Source: Oasisia sp. SBJ-2009 (lineage: Eukaryota > Annelida > Polychaeta > Sabellida > Siboglinidae). Taken from it: a stretch of DNA of 64,000 nucleotides. The notes below the pieces were generated by a model, which was given only the letters and a program-made list of their open reading frames with translations, was not told where the DNA came from and did not search any database. Position 1 is the first letter of the stretch, and every line of letters begins with the position of its first letter. Shown here piece after piece: positions 8,978 through 22,442 of the stretch. The stretch lies in contig OZ024867.1 in assembly GCA_964017155.1 (NCBI GenBank), positions 9,503,525 through 9,567,524 on the forward strand, written 5' to 3'. The translations under genes and the position numbers were made by a program.

Positions 8978-11220
8978 ATGAAGTTTCAAACGTTGGAGCA
9001 ATTGAGGTTGGCTTGCATTCTAGGCAAGTGCCTAATTCATGTCGGAAATGGAACAGAATATTCATATTCTTGTTCTCATTCACAGTACACTGTATATGGT
9101 GCATACCACTCTTCGATTAATTTTCTCAATGTCTCAAACAGCTTTCCACCTATGCCTAGGCAAATAGATGTTTGGACAGTATCTAATTTAACATTCGTAC
9201 TGCTGAGCTTCAAACTACTACACTCAACGACAGAAGTTCCCTTCATTGTGTTCGCAATCTACTCTCTGCGATCTGGAACTCTAAAACGTGTTAACGGCGA
9301 CGCCACGAGGGATGTATGCAGGCTGCGCAAAGATGTATCGGAAGCATTATATGCCATTCCATGCGATAAAAGACGTTCGTTCGCATACAGGCTAGATTTA
9401 CTCTGTAGTGTAATACTCTTTGTAGGGTGTACAATGTGTGTAGCTAGCTCAACATCAGTGATTACATGATGCGACCATTGCATTGCCTGTTAGTTGCTTT
9501 GTGGTTTCGTTTTCATATTGAACTTGCGACATGTCTGCTCTTTGGTTTCAGGTCTTCCTATTTGAGTCCGAAGTGTGAGCGACACAGACCCTCTGAGAAT
9601 GCGACGAGCGAGTAGTGATGAAGCCCACGCATGTCTATTATATAATTTCGTAGTTGTCTGGGTAGTTTGGAACAACATTTGTTTTATCGTGTGCCTCTTC
9701 GCCTTCACTGTTATGTCTAGCTTTTGGCGTTACCTGTTTGTCGGCATAGCGCTCACGACATGGCCAAAGAGCTGGCCTGTTGGCACTGATCACTGTAGCA
9801 TATGCTACTGTTTCCAAGGCAATCAACATATGTATTCGATCTCCGTCACTACCTAGATACAAATCTGCGTGCCGAGAAATGTGTGACTGCAATACATATT
9901 GGTCTCAAAACATCGAATGATCTCTACACTTGTCTCAGAAGGAACACATGCCAAATGCGTACCCTTCAGTTACACAATTGCAATGAATGAGGCACTTGTG
10001 TAGGTTGCCTTTGCATGCTGATTCCTAAGTATGCTGTATCCAGTCGAGATGAATGCGTTTTGCTGGGTGTCATGACGGTCAACGAATCATCTACTCAACT
10101 GTATTGAGTGGGTGTATGTGTACATGCGAGAATGTGTGTGGCATTCGCCGCGCCAATGGTGCTTATGCATATCAATGTTACGATACTTTCCGCGGTGCGA
10201 TCTCGGCCTCTTACACAAGTTTCGTTTCATATGCATTATTTTGCATCATATTTTGACATTACGTATCTTGATATACATCATATAGCGTGCAAAATAGCTC
10301 GATCAATCGTCTGAGTAAAACGTTTCGATTGTGAGAACTGCAACATCAAAACTAATGTCCACTCGCACTAGCTGTGATACATATATCGATGTCATGCTAT
10401 CGTTGATTTGATTCTTCCAGTGATCGGCCTGCATTATCATCTACCTCAACATATTGTATAAATCAAATAACTTGATAAAAACAACGCTTCACCCACTGTC
10501 GAATGACTGTTCCGCGTCGCCAATCTTCACATCATCGGGCCTGGTCGGTCAGTAATGCTGCCAGAAGTCGTCGGCCATGTGTCGCTGTATCTTCACCGGG
10601 CTCAGACACCTGAGAAAAATCAATAAAAGAGCGTTACAGTGTGCACGGTGTCTAACAAAATTGAAAGCAGCAGGCTCAATTCTTACATATGCCCACATTC
10701 CTTCACCCCACTGGCGTCAAAGACGCAAATCCCACCGCGATGCGGTCGAGATTACACTAAAGAAACTGGCATCTGTCGCCAGCATTCGGCTGCGCGGCAC
10801 AGTAATGGCGGCAAACCGGAAGACGCGCCACAACAATACCGTGACGTCACGACAATACGGCAGACGCGCCATTTTCGTTCCTGGCGACGTCAGATTTCAA
10901 GATGGCGACGCCTTTGATCTAAGCAAACTGGGGGGGTGGGCGCTTTCTTCCACTTTTACTTCGTTCTTTCAATGTTTTACTTGCGCTAGCCTATTTCGCA
11001 ATAAGGTACACACATAGGACTACAGTTGTATTATGGTACAACGGCCTTTGCGACATTCGGGTACTTTTTATGCACGACGCAAGTCAATGTGCGTGGCGTA
11101 TAACACCGATTAGATTCAACAATGTCAGACTCTCTCCGTTGATTTTTAGACCAAAGATATCAGGCCTGCTGCGTCCGCGCGTATTAAAACAACTACACTA
11201 CCCTACCCGCGCCTCTCGTA
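8978..11220 (+). repeat. Monomer U5 (class A, sister of U3)
   Basis: 2243 bp. It shares U3's rare variants in the left half. In the right half it carries a short B-like stretch (GCCTGCATT and CTACCTC near 10426-10446), a private AAAAATCAAT near 10615, intact TGACGTCA at 10842, an interrupted G-run G7-T-G3 at 10930-10940, and CACGACGC near 11072, which is shared only with U20. Confidence 0.98.
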
Positions 11221-13469
11221 ATGAAGTTTCAAACGTTGGAGCAATTGAGGTTGGCTTGCATTCTACGCAAGTGCCTAATTCATGTCGGAAATGGAACAGA
11301 ATATTCATATTCTTGTTCTCATTCACAGTACACTGTATATGGTGCATACCACTCTTCGATTAGTTGTCTCAATGTCTCAAGCAGCTTTCCACCTATGCCT
11401 AGGCAAATATATGTTTGGACAGTATCTAATTTAACATTCGTACTGCTGAGCTTCAAACTACTACACTCAACGACAGAAGTTCCCTTCATTGTGTTCGCAA
11501 TCTACTCTCTGCGATCTGGAACTCTAAAACGTGTTAAAGGCGACGCCACGAGGGATGTATGCAGGCTGCGCAAAGATGTATCCGAAGCATTATATGCCAT
11601 TCCATGCGATAAAAGACATTCGTTCGCATACAGGCTAGATTTACTCTGTAGTGTAATACTCTTTGTAGGGTGTACAATGTGTGTAGCTAGCTCAACATCA
11701 ATGATTACATGATGCGACCATTGTATTGCCTGTTAGTTGCTTTGTGGTTTCGTTTTCATATTGAACTTCCGACATGTCTGCTCTTTGGGTTCAGGTCTTC
11801 CTATTTGAGTCCGAAGTGTGAGCGACACAGACCCTCTGAGCATGCGACGAGCGAGTAGTGATGAAGCCCACGCATGTCTAGTATATAATTTCGTAGTTGT
11901 CTGGGTAGTTTGGAACAACCTTTGTTTTATCGTGTGCCTCTTCGCCTTCACTGTTATGTCTAGCTTTTGGCGTTACCTGTTTGTCGGCATAGCGCTCACG
12001 ACATGGCCAAAGAGCTGGCCTGTTGGCACTGATCACTGTAGCATATGTTATTGTTTCCAAGGCAATGTATCAACATATGCATTCGATCTCCGTCACTACC
12101 TAGATACAAATCTGCGTGCCGAGAAATGTGTGACTGCAATACATATTGGTCTCAAAACATCGAATGATCTCTACACTTGTCTCAGAAGGAACACATGCCA
12201 AATGCGTACCCTTCAGTTACACTATTGCAATGAATGAGGCACTTGTGTAGGTTGCCTTTGCATGCTGATTCCTAAGTATGCTGTATCCAGTCGAGATGAA
12301 TGCGTTTTGCTGGGTGTCATGACGGTCAAAGAATCATCTACTCAACTGTATTGAGTGGGTGTATGTGTACATGCGAGAATGTGTGTGGCATTCGCCGCGC
12401 CAATGGTGCTTATGCATATCAATGTTACGATACTTTCCGCGGTGCGATCTCGGCCTCTTACACAAGTTTCGTTTCATATGCATTATTTTGCATCATATTT
12501 TGACATTACGTATCTTGATATAAATCATATAGCGTGCAAAATAGCTCGATCAATCGTCTGAGTAAAACGTTTCGATTGTGAGAACTGCAACATCAAAACT
12601 AATGTCCACTCGCACTAGCTGTGATACATATATCGATGTCATGCTATCGTTGATTTGATTCTTCCAGTGATCGGCCTACATTATCGTCTACCACAACATA
12701 TTGTGTAAATCAAATAACTTGATAAAAACAACGCTTCACCCACTGTCGAATGACTGTTCCGCGTCGCCAATCTTCACATCATCGGGCCTGGTCGGTCAGT
12801 AATGCTGCCAGAAGTCGTCGGCCATGTGTCGCTGTATCTTCACCTGGCTCAGACACCTGAGAAAAAAACAATAAAAGAGCGTTACAGTGTGCACGGTGTC
12901 TAACAACATTGAAAGCAGCAGGCTCAATTCTTACATATGCCCACATTCCTTCACCCCACTGGCGTCAAAGACGCAAATCCCACCGCGATGCGGTCGAGAT
13001 TACACTAAAGAAACTGGCATCTGTCGCCAGCATTCGGCTGCGCGGCACAGTAATGGCGGCAAACCGGAAGACGCGCCACAACAATACCGTGACGTCACGA
13101 CAATACGGCAGACGCGCCATTTTCGTTCCTGGCGACGTCAGATTTCAAGATGGCGACGCCTTTGATCTAAGCAAACTGGTGGGGGGGGGCGCTTTCTTCC
13201 ACTTTTACTTCGTTCTTTCAATGTTTTACTTGCGCTAGCCTATTTCGCAATAAGGTACACACATGGGACTAGAGTTGTATTATGGTACAACGGCCTTTGC
13301 GACATTCGGGTACTTTTTATGCACGATGCAAGTCAATGTGCGTGGCGTATAACACCGATTAGATTCAACAATGTCAGACTCTCTCCGTTGATTTTTAGAC
13401 CAAAGATATCAGGCCTGCTGTGTCCGCGCGTATTAAAACCACTACACTACCCTACCCGCGCCTCTTGTA
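11221..13469 (+). repeat. Monomer U6 (B head, third-class tail)
   Basis: 2249 bp. The left half is class B with CTTCCGAC, GGGTTCAG and GAGCATGCG variants near 11767-11843. The right half carries a third haplotype: ATAAATCAT, CGTCTACCAC, CACCTGGC and an extra A in the A-run before AATAAA. TGACGTCA at 13090 is intact and the G-run is GG-T-G9 (13178-13189). Private bases include TGTGTAAATC near 12701 and ACATGGGACTAGAG near 13261. Confidence 0.98.
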
Positions 13470-15712
13470 ATGAAGTTTCAAACGTTGGAGCAATTGAGGT
13501 TGGCTTGCATTCTACGCAAGTGCCTAATTCATGTCGGAAATGGAACAGAATATTCATATTCTTGTTCTCATTCACAGTACACTGTATATGGTGCATACCA
13601 CTCTTCGATTAATTTTCTCAATGTCTCAAACAGCTTTCCACCTATGCCTAGGCAAATAGATGTTTGGACAGTATCTAATTTAACATTCGTACTGCTGAGC
13701 TTCAAACTACTACACTCAACGACAGAAGTTCCCTTCATTGTGTTCGCAATCTACTCTCTGCGATCTGGAACTCTAAAACGTGTTAACGGCGACGCCACGA
13801 GGGATGTATGCAGGCTGCGCAAAGATGTATCGGAAGCATTATATGCCATTCCATGCGATAAAAGACGTTCGTTCGCATACAGGCTAGATTTACTCTGTAG
13901 TGTAATACTCTTTGTAGGGTGTACAATGTGTGTAGCTAGCTCAACATCAGTGATTACATGATGCGACCATTGCATTGCCTGTTAGTTGCTTTGTGGTTTC
14001 GTTTTCATATTGAACTTGCGACATGTCTGCTCTTTGGTTTCAGGTCTTCCTATTTGAGTCCGAAGTGTGAGCGACACAGACCCTCTGAGAATGCGACGAG
14101 CGAGTAGTGATGAAGCCCACGCATGTCTATTATATAATTTCGTAGTTGTCTGGGTAGTTTGGAACAACATTTGTTTTATCGTGTGCCTCTTCGCCTTCAC
14201 TGTTATGTCTAGCTTTTGGCGTTACCTGTTTGTCGGCATAGCGCTCACGACATGGCCAAAGAGCTGGCCTGTTGGCACTGATCACTGTAGCATATGCTAC
14301 TGTTTCCAAGGCAATCAACATATGTATTCGATCTCCGTCACTACCTAGATACAAATCTGCGTGCCGAGAAATGTGTGACTGCAATACATATTGGTCTCAA
14401 AACATCGAATGATCTCTACACTTGTCTCAGAAGGAACACATGCCAAATGCGTACCCTTCAGTTACACAATTGCAATGAATGAGGCACTTGTGTAGGTTGC
14501 CTTTGCATGCTGATTCCTAAGTATGCTGTATCCAGTCGAGATGAATGCGTTTTGCTGGGTGTCATGACGGTCAACGAATCATCTACTCAACTGTATTGAG
14601 TGGGTGTATGTGTACATGCGAGAATGTGTGTGGCATTCGCCGCGCCAATGGTGCTTATGCATATCAATATTACGATACTTTCCGCGGTGCGATCTCGGCC
14701 TCTTACACAAGTTTCGTTTCATATGCATTATTTTGCATCATATTTTGACATTACGTATCTTGATATACATCATATAGCGTGCAAAATAGCTCGATCAATC
14801 GTCTGAGTAAAACGTTTCGATTGTGAGAACTGCAACATCAAAACTAATGTCCACTCGCACTAGCTGTGATACATATATCGATGTCATGCTATCGTTGATT
14901 TGATTCTTCCAGTGATCGGCCTGCATTATCATCTACCTCAACATATTGTATAAATCAAATAACTTGATAAAAACAACGCTTCACCCACTGTCGAATGACT
15001 GTTCCGCGTCGCCAATCTTCACATCATCGGGCCTGGTCGGTCAGTAATGCTGCCAGAAGTCGTCGGCCATGTGTCGCTGTATCTTCACCGGGCTCAGACA
15101 CCTGAGAAAAAACAATAAAAGAGCGTTACAGTGTGCACGGTGTCTAACAAAATTGAAAGCAGCAGGCTGAACTCTTACATATGCCCACATTCCTTCACCC
15201 CACTGGCGTCAAAGACGCAAATCCCACCGCGATGCGGTCGAGATTACACTAAAGAAACTGGCATCTGTCGCCAGCATTCGGCTGCGCGGCACAGTAATGG
15301 CGGCAAACCGGAAGACGCGCCACAACAATACCGTGACGTCACGACAATACGGCAGACGCGCCATTTTCGTTCCTGGCGACGTCAGATTTCAAGATGGCGA
15401 CGCCTTTGATCTAAGCAAACTGGGGGGGTGGGCGCTTTCTTCCACTTTTACTTCGTTCTTTCAATGTTTTACTTGCGCTAGCCTATTTCGCAATAAGGTA
15501 CACACATAGGACTACAGTTGTATTATGGTACAACGGCCTTTGCGACATTCGGGTACTTTTTATGCACGATGCAAGTCAATGTGCGTGGCGTATAACACCG
15601 ATTAGATTCAACAATGTCAGACTCTCTCCGTTGATTTTTAGACCAAAGATATCAGGCCTGCTGTGTCCGCGCGTATTAAAACCACTACACTACCCTACCC
15701 GCGCCTCTCGTA
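13470..15712 (+). repeat. Monomer U7 (class A with B-like right end)
   Basis: 2243 bp. It shares ATGTATTCG and ACACAATTGC with U3 and U5. TGACGTCA at 15334 is intact, the G-run is G7-T-G3 (15422-15432), but the right end has the B variants TGTGTCC and AAACCAC. A private GGCTGAACTC near 15168 puts a stop in the long frame that crosses the G-run in other copies. Confidence 0.98.
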
Positions 15713-17954
15713 ATGAAGTTTCAAACGTTGGAGCAATTGAGGTTGGCTTGCATTCTACGCAAGTGCCTAATTCATGTCGGAAATGGAACAGAATATTCAT
15801 ATTCTTGTTCTCATTCACAGTACACTGTATATGGTGCATACCACTCTTCGATTAATTTTCTCAATGTCTCAAACAGCTTTCCACCTATGCCTAGGCAAAT
15901 AGATGTTTGGACAGTATCTAATTTAACATTCGTACTGCTGAGCTTCAAACTACTACACTCAACGATAGAAGTTCCCTTCATTGTGTTCGCAATCTACTCT
16001 CTGCGATCTGGAACTCTAAAACGTGTTAACGGCGACGCCACGAGGGATGTATGCAGGCTGCGCAAAGATGTATGGGAAGCATTATATGCCATTCCATGCG
16101 ATAAAAGACGTTCGTTCGCATACAGGCTAGATTTACTCTGTAGTGTAATACTCTTTGTAGGGTGTACAATGTGTGTAGCTAGCTCAACATCAGTGATTAC
16201 ATGATGCGACCATTGCATTGCCTGTTAGTTGCTTTGTGGTTTCGTTTTCATATTGAACTTGCGACATGTCTGCTCTTTGGTTTCAGGTCTTCCTATTTGA
16301 GTCCGAAGTGTGAGCGACACAGACCCTCTGAGAATGCGACGAGCGAGTAGTGATGAAGCCCACGCATGTCTATTATATAATTTCGTAGTTTTCTGGGTAG
16401 TTTGGAACAACATTTGTTTTATCGTGTGCCTCTTCGCCTTCACTGTTATGTCTAGCTTTTGGCGTTACCTGTTTGTCGGCATAGCGCTCACGACATGGCC
16501 AAAGAGCTGGCCTGTTGGCACTGATCACTGTAGCATATGCTACTGTTTCCAAGGCAATCAACATATGCATTCGATCTCCGTCACTACCTAGATACAAATC
16601 TGCGTGCCGAGAAATGTGTGACTGCAATACATATTGGTCTCAAAACATCGAATGATCTCTACACTTGTCTCAGAAGGAACACATGCCAAATGCGTACCCT
16701 TCAGTTACACTATTGCAATGAATGAGGCACTTGTGTAGGTTGCCTTTGCATGCTGATTCCTAAGTATGCTGTATCCAGTCGAGATGAATGCGTTTTGCAG
16801 GGTGTCATGACGGTCAAAGAATCATCTACTCAACTGTATTGAGTGGGTGTATGTGTACATGCGAGAATGTGTGTGGCATTCGCCGCGCCAATGGTGCTTA
16901 TGCATATCAATGTTACGATACTTTCCGCGGTGCGATCTCGGCCTCTTACACAAGTTTCGTTTCATATGCATTATTTTGCATCATATTTTGACATTACGTA
17001 TCTTGATATACATCATATAGTGTGCAAAATAGCTCGATCAATCGTCTGAGTAAAACGTTTCGATTGTGAGAACTGCAACATCAAAACTAATGTCCACTCG
17101 CACTAGCTGTGATACATATATCGATGTCATGCTATCGTTGATTTGATTCTTCCAGTGATCGGCCTGCATTATCATCTACCTCAACATATTGTATCAATCA
17201 AATAACTTGATAAAAACAACGCTTCACCCACTGTCGAATGACTGTTCCGCGTCGCCAATCTTCACATCATCGGGCCTGGTCGGTCAGTAATGCTGCCAGA
17301 AGTCGTCGGCCATGTGTCGCTGTATCTTCACCGGGCTCAGACACCTGAGAAAAAACAATAAAAGAGCGTTACAGTGTGCACGGTGTCTAACAAAATTGAA
17401 AGCAGCAGGCTCAATTCTTACATATGCCCACACTCCTTCACCCCACTGGCGTCAAAGACGCAAATCCCACCGCGATGCGGTCGAGATTACACTAAAGAAA
17501 CTGGCATCTGTCGCCAGTATTCGGCTGCGCGGCACAGTAATGGCGGCAAACCGGAAGACGCGCCACAACAATACCGTGACGTCCCGACAATACGACAGAC
17601 GCGCCATTTTCGTTCCTGGCGACGTCAGATTTCAAGATGGCGACGCCTTTGATCTAAGCAAACTGGGGGGGGGGCGCTTTCTTCCACTTTTACTTCGTTC
17701 TTTCAATGTTTTACTTGCGCTAGCCTATTTCGCAATAAGGTACAAACATAGGACTACAGTTGTATTATGGTACAACGGCCTTTGCGACATTCGGGTACTT
17801 TTTATGCACGATGCAAGTCAATGTGCGTGGCGTATAACACCGATTAGATTCAACAATGTCAGACTCTCTCCGTTGATTTTTAGACCAAAGATATCAGGCC
17901 TGCTGTGTCCGCGCGTATTAAAACCACTACACTACCCTACCCGCGCCTCTCGTA
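15713..17954 (+). repeat. Monomer U8 (hybrid A head / B tail)
   Basis: 2242 bp, first of the homogenised hybrid block. The left half is A with the extra variants ACGATAG near 15963 and GTAGTTTTCTG near 16385. From GCAGGG near 16797 onward it is B. TGACGTCC; G-run 10 (17665-17674). It shares TATCAATC near 17191 only with U15. Private CCAGTATTC near 17515. Confidence 0.98.
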
Positions 17955-20199
17955 ATGAAGTTTCAAACGTTGGAGCAATTGAGGTTGGCTTGCATTCTAC
18001 GCAAGTGCCTAATTCATGTCGGAAATGGAACAGAATATTCATATTCTTGTTCTCATTCACAGTACACTGTATATGGTGCATACCACTCTTCGATTAATTT
18101 TCTCAATGTCTCAAACAGCTTTCCACCTATGCCTAGGCAAATAGATGTTTGGACAGTATCTAATTTAACATTCGTACTGCTGAGCTTCAAACTACTACAC
18201 TCAACGATAGAAGTTCCCTTCATTGTGTTCGCAATCTACTCTCTGCGATCTGGAACTCTAAAACGTGTTAACGGCGACGCCACGAGGGATGTATGCAGGC
18301 TGCGCAAAGATGTATGGGAAGCATTATATGCCATTCCATGCGATAAAAGACGTTCGTTCGCATACAGGCTAGATTTACTCTGTAGTGTAATACTCTTTGT
18401 AGGGTGTACAATGTGTGTAGCTAGCTCAACATCAGTGATTACATGATGCGACCATTGCATTGCCTGTTAGTTGCTTTGTGGTTTCGTTTTCATATTGAAC
18501 TTGCGACATGTCTGCTCTTTGGTTTCAGGTCTTCCTATTTGAGTCCGAAGTGTGAGCGACACAGACCCTCTGAGAATGCGACGAGCGAGTAGTGATGAAG
18601 CCCACGCATGTCTATTATATAATTTCGTAGTTTTCTGGGTAGTTTGGAACAACATTTGTTTTATCGTGTGCCTCTTCGCCTTCACTGTTATGTCTAGCTT
18701 TTGGCGTTACCTGTTTGTCGGCATAGCGCTCACGACATGGCCAAAGAGCTGGCCTGTTGGCACTGATCACTGTAGCATATGCTACTGTTTCCAAGGCAAT
18801 CAACATATGCATTCGATCTCCGTCACTACCTAGATACAAATCTGCGTGCCGAGAAATGTGTGACTGCAATACATATTGGTCTCAAAACATCGAATGATCT
18901 CTACACTTGTCTCAGAAGGAACACATGCCAAATGCGTACCCTTCAGTTACACTATTGCAATGAATGAGGCACTTGTGTAGGTTGCCTTTGCATGCTGATT
19001 CCTAAGTATGCTGTATCCAGTCGAGATGAATGCGTTTTGCAGGGTGTCATGACGGTCAAAGAATCATCTACTCAACTGTATTGAGTGGGTGTATGTGTAC
19101 ATGCGAGAATGTGTGTGGCATTCGCCGCGCCAATGGTGCTTATGCATATCAATGTTACGATACTTTCCGCGGTGCGATCTCGGCCTCTTACACAAGTTTC
19201 GTTTCATATGCATTATTTTGCATCATATTTTGACATTACGTATCTTGATATACATCATATAGTGTGCAAAATAGCTCGATCAATCGTCTGAGTAAAACGT
19301 TTCGATTGTGAGAACTGCAACATCAAAACTAATGTCCACTCGCACTAGCTGTGATACATATATCGATGTCATGCTATCATTGATTTGATTCTTCCAGTGA
19401 TCGGCCTGCATTATCATCTACCTCAACATATTGTATAAATCAAATAACTTGATAAAAACAACGCTTCACCCACTGTCGAATGACTGTTCCGCGTCGCCAA
19501 TCTTCACATCATCGGGCCTGGTCGGTCAGTAATGCTGCCAGAAGTCGTCGGCCATGTGTCGCTGTATCTTCACCGGGCTCAGACACCTGAGAAAAAACAA
19601 TAAAAGAGCGTTACAGTGTGCACGGTGTCTAACAAAATTGAAAGCAGCAGGCTCAATTCTTACATATGCCCACACTCCTTCACCCCACTGGCGTCAAAGA
19701 CGCAAATCCCACCGCGATGCGGTCGAGATTACACTAAAGAAACTGGCATCTGTCGCCAGCATTCGGCTGCGCGGCACAGTAATGGCGGCAAACCGGAAGA
19801 CGCGCCACAACAATACCGTGACGTCCCGACAATACGACAGACGCGCCATTTTCGTTCCTGGCGACGTCAGATTTCAAGATGGCGACGCCTTTGATCTAAG
19901 CAAACTGGGGGGGGGGGGGCGCTTTCTTCCACTTTTACTTCGTTCTTTCAATGTTTTACTTGCGCTAGCCTATTTCGCAATAAGGTACAAACATAGGACT
20001 ACAGTTGTATTATGGTACAACGGCCTTTGCGACATTCGGGTACTTTTTATGCACGATGCAAGTCAATGTGCGTGGCGTATAACACCGATTAGATTCAACA
20101 ATGTCAGACTCTCTCCGTTGATTTTTAGACCAAAGATATCAGGCCTGCTGTGTCCGCGCGTATTAAAACCACTACACTACCCTACCCGCGCCTCTCGTA
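17955..20199 (+). repeat. Monomer U9 (hybrid A/B)
   Basis: 2245 bp, near-identical to U8. G-run 13 (19907-19919). It carries CTATCATTG near 19374, shared with U11 and U12. Confidence 0.98.
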
Positions 20200-22442
20200 A
20201 TGAAGTTTCAAACGTTGGAGCAATTGAGGTTGGCTTGCATTCTACGCAAGTGCCTAATTCATGTCGGAAATGGAACAGAATATTCATATTCTTGTTCTCA
20301 TTCACAGTACACTGTATATGGTGCATACCACTCTTCGATTAATTTTCTCAATGTCTCAAACAGCTTTCCACCTATGCCTAGGCAAATAGATGTTTGGACA
20401 GTATCTAATTTAACATTCGTACTGCTGAGCTTCAAACTACTACACTCAACGATAGAAGTTCCCTTCATTGTGTTCGCAATCTACTCTCTGCGATCTGGAA
20501 CTCTAAAACGTGTTAACGGCGACGCCACGAGGGATGTATGCAGGCTGCGCAAAGATGTATGGGAAGCATTATATGCCATTCCATGCGATAAAAGACGTTC
20601 GTTCGCATACAGGCTAGATTTACTCTGTAGTGTAATACTCTTTGTAGGGTGTACAATGTGTGTAGCTAGCTCAACATCAGTGATTACATGATGCGACCAT
20701 TGCATTGCCTGTTAGTTGCTTTGTGGTTTCGTTTTCATATTGAACTTGCGACATGTCTGCTCTTTGGTTTCAGGTCTTCCTATTTGAGTCCGAAGTGTGA
20801 GCGACACAGACCCTCTGAGAATGCGACGAGCGAGTAGTGATGAAGCCCACGCATGTCTATTATATAATTTCGTAGTTTTCTGGGTAGTTTGGAACAACAT
20901 TTGTTTTATCGTGTGCCTCTTCGCCTTCACTGTTATGTCTAGCTTTTGGCGTTACCTGTTTGTCGGCATAGCGCTCACGACATGGCCAAAGAGCTGGCCT
21001 GTTGGCACTGATCATTGTAGCATATGCTACTGTTTCCAAGGCAATCAACATATGCATTCGATCTCCGTCACTACCTAGATACAAATCTGCGTGCCGAGAA
21101 ATGTGTGACTGCAATACATATTGGTCTCAAAACATCGAATGATCTCTACACTTGTCTCAGAAGGAACACATGCCAAATGCGTACCCTTCAGTTACACTAT
21201 TGCAATGAATGAGGCACTTGTGTAGGTTGCCTTTGCATGCTGATTCCTAAGTATGCTGTATCCAGTCGAGATGAATGCGTTTTGCAGGGTGTCATGACGG
21301 TCAAAGAATCATCTACTCAACTGTATTGAGTGGGTGTATGTGTACATGCGAGAATGTGTGTGGCATTCGCCGCGCCAATGGTGCTTATGCATATCAATGT
21401 TACGATACTTTCCGCGGTGCGATCTCGGCCTCTTACACAAGTTTCGTTTCATATGCATTATTTTGCATCATATTTTGACATTACGTATCTTGATATACAT
21501 CATATAGTGTGCAAAATAGCTCGATCAATCGTCTGAGTAAAACGTTTCGATTGTGAGAACTGCAACATCAAAACTAATGTCCACTCGCACTAGCTGTGAT
21601 ACATATATCGATGTCATGCTATCGTTGATTTGATTCTTCCAGTGATCGGCCTGCATTATCATCTACCTCAACATATTGTATAAATCAAATAACTTGATAA
21701 AAACAACGCTTCACCCACTGTCGAATGACTGTTCCGCGTCGCCAATCTTCACATCATCGGGCCTGGTCGGTCAGTAATGCTGCCAGAAGTCGTCGGCCAT
21801 GTGTCGCTGTATCTTCACCGGGCTCAGACACCTGAGAAAAAACAATAAAAGAGCGTTACAGTGTGCACGGTGTCTAACAAAATTGAAAGCAGCAGGCTCA
21901 ATTCTTACATATGCCCACACTCCTTCACCCCACTGGCGTCAAAGACGCAAATCCCACCGCGATGCGGTCGAGATTACACTAAAGAAACTGGCATCTGTCG
22001 CCAGCATTCGGCTGCGCGGCACAGTAATGGCGGCAAACCGGAAGACGCGCCACAACAATACCGTGACGTCCCGACAATACGACAGACGCGCCATTTTCGT
22101 TCCTGGCGACGTCAGATTTCAAGATGGCGACGCCTTTGATCTAAGCAAACTGGGGGGGGGGGCGCTTTCTTCCACTTTTACTTCGTTCTTTCAATGTTTT
22201 ACTTGCGCTAGCCTATTTCGCAATAAGGTACACACATAGGACTACAGTTGTATTATGGTACAACGGCCTTTGCGACATTCGGGTACTTTTTATGCACGAT
22301 GCAAGTCAATGTGCGTGGCGTATAACACCGATTAGATTCAACAATGTCAGACTCTCTCCGTTGATTTTTAGACCAAAGATATCAGGCCTGCTGTGTCCGC
22401 GCGTATTAAAACCACTACACTACCCTACCCGCGCCTCTCGTA
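20200..22442 (+). repeat. Monomer U10 (hybrid A/B)
   Basis: 2243 bp, near-identical to U8. G-run 11 (22152-22162). It shares GATCATTGTAG near 21010 and GGTACACACA near 22227 with U13. Confidence 0.98.
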
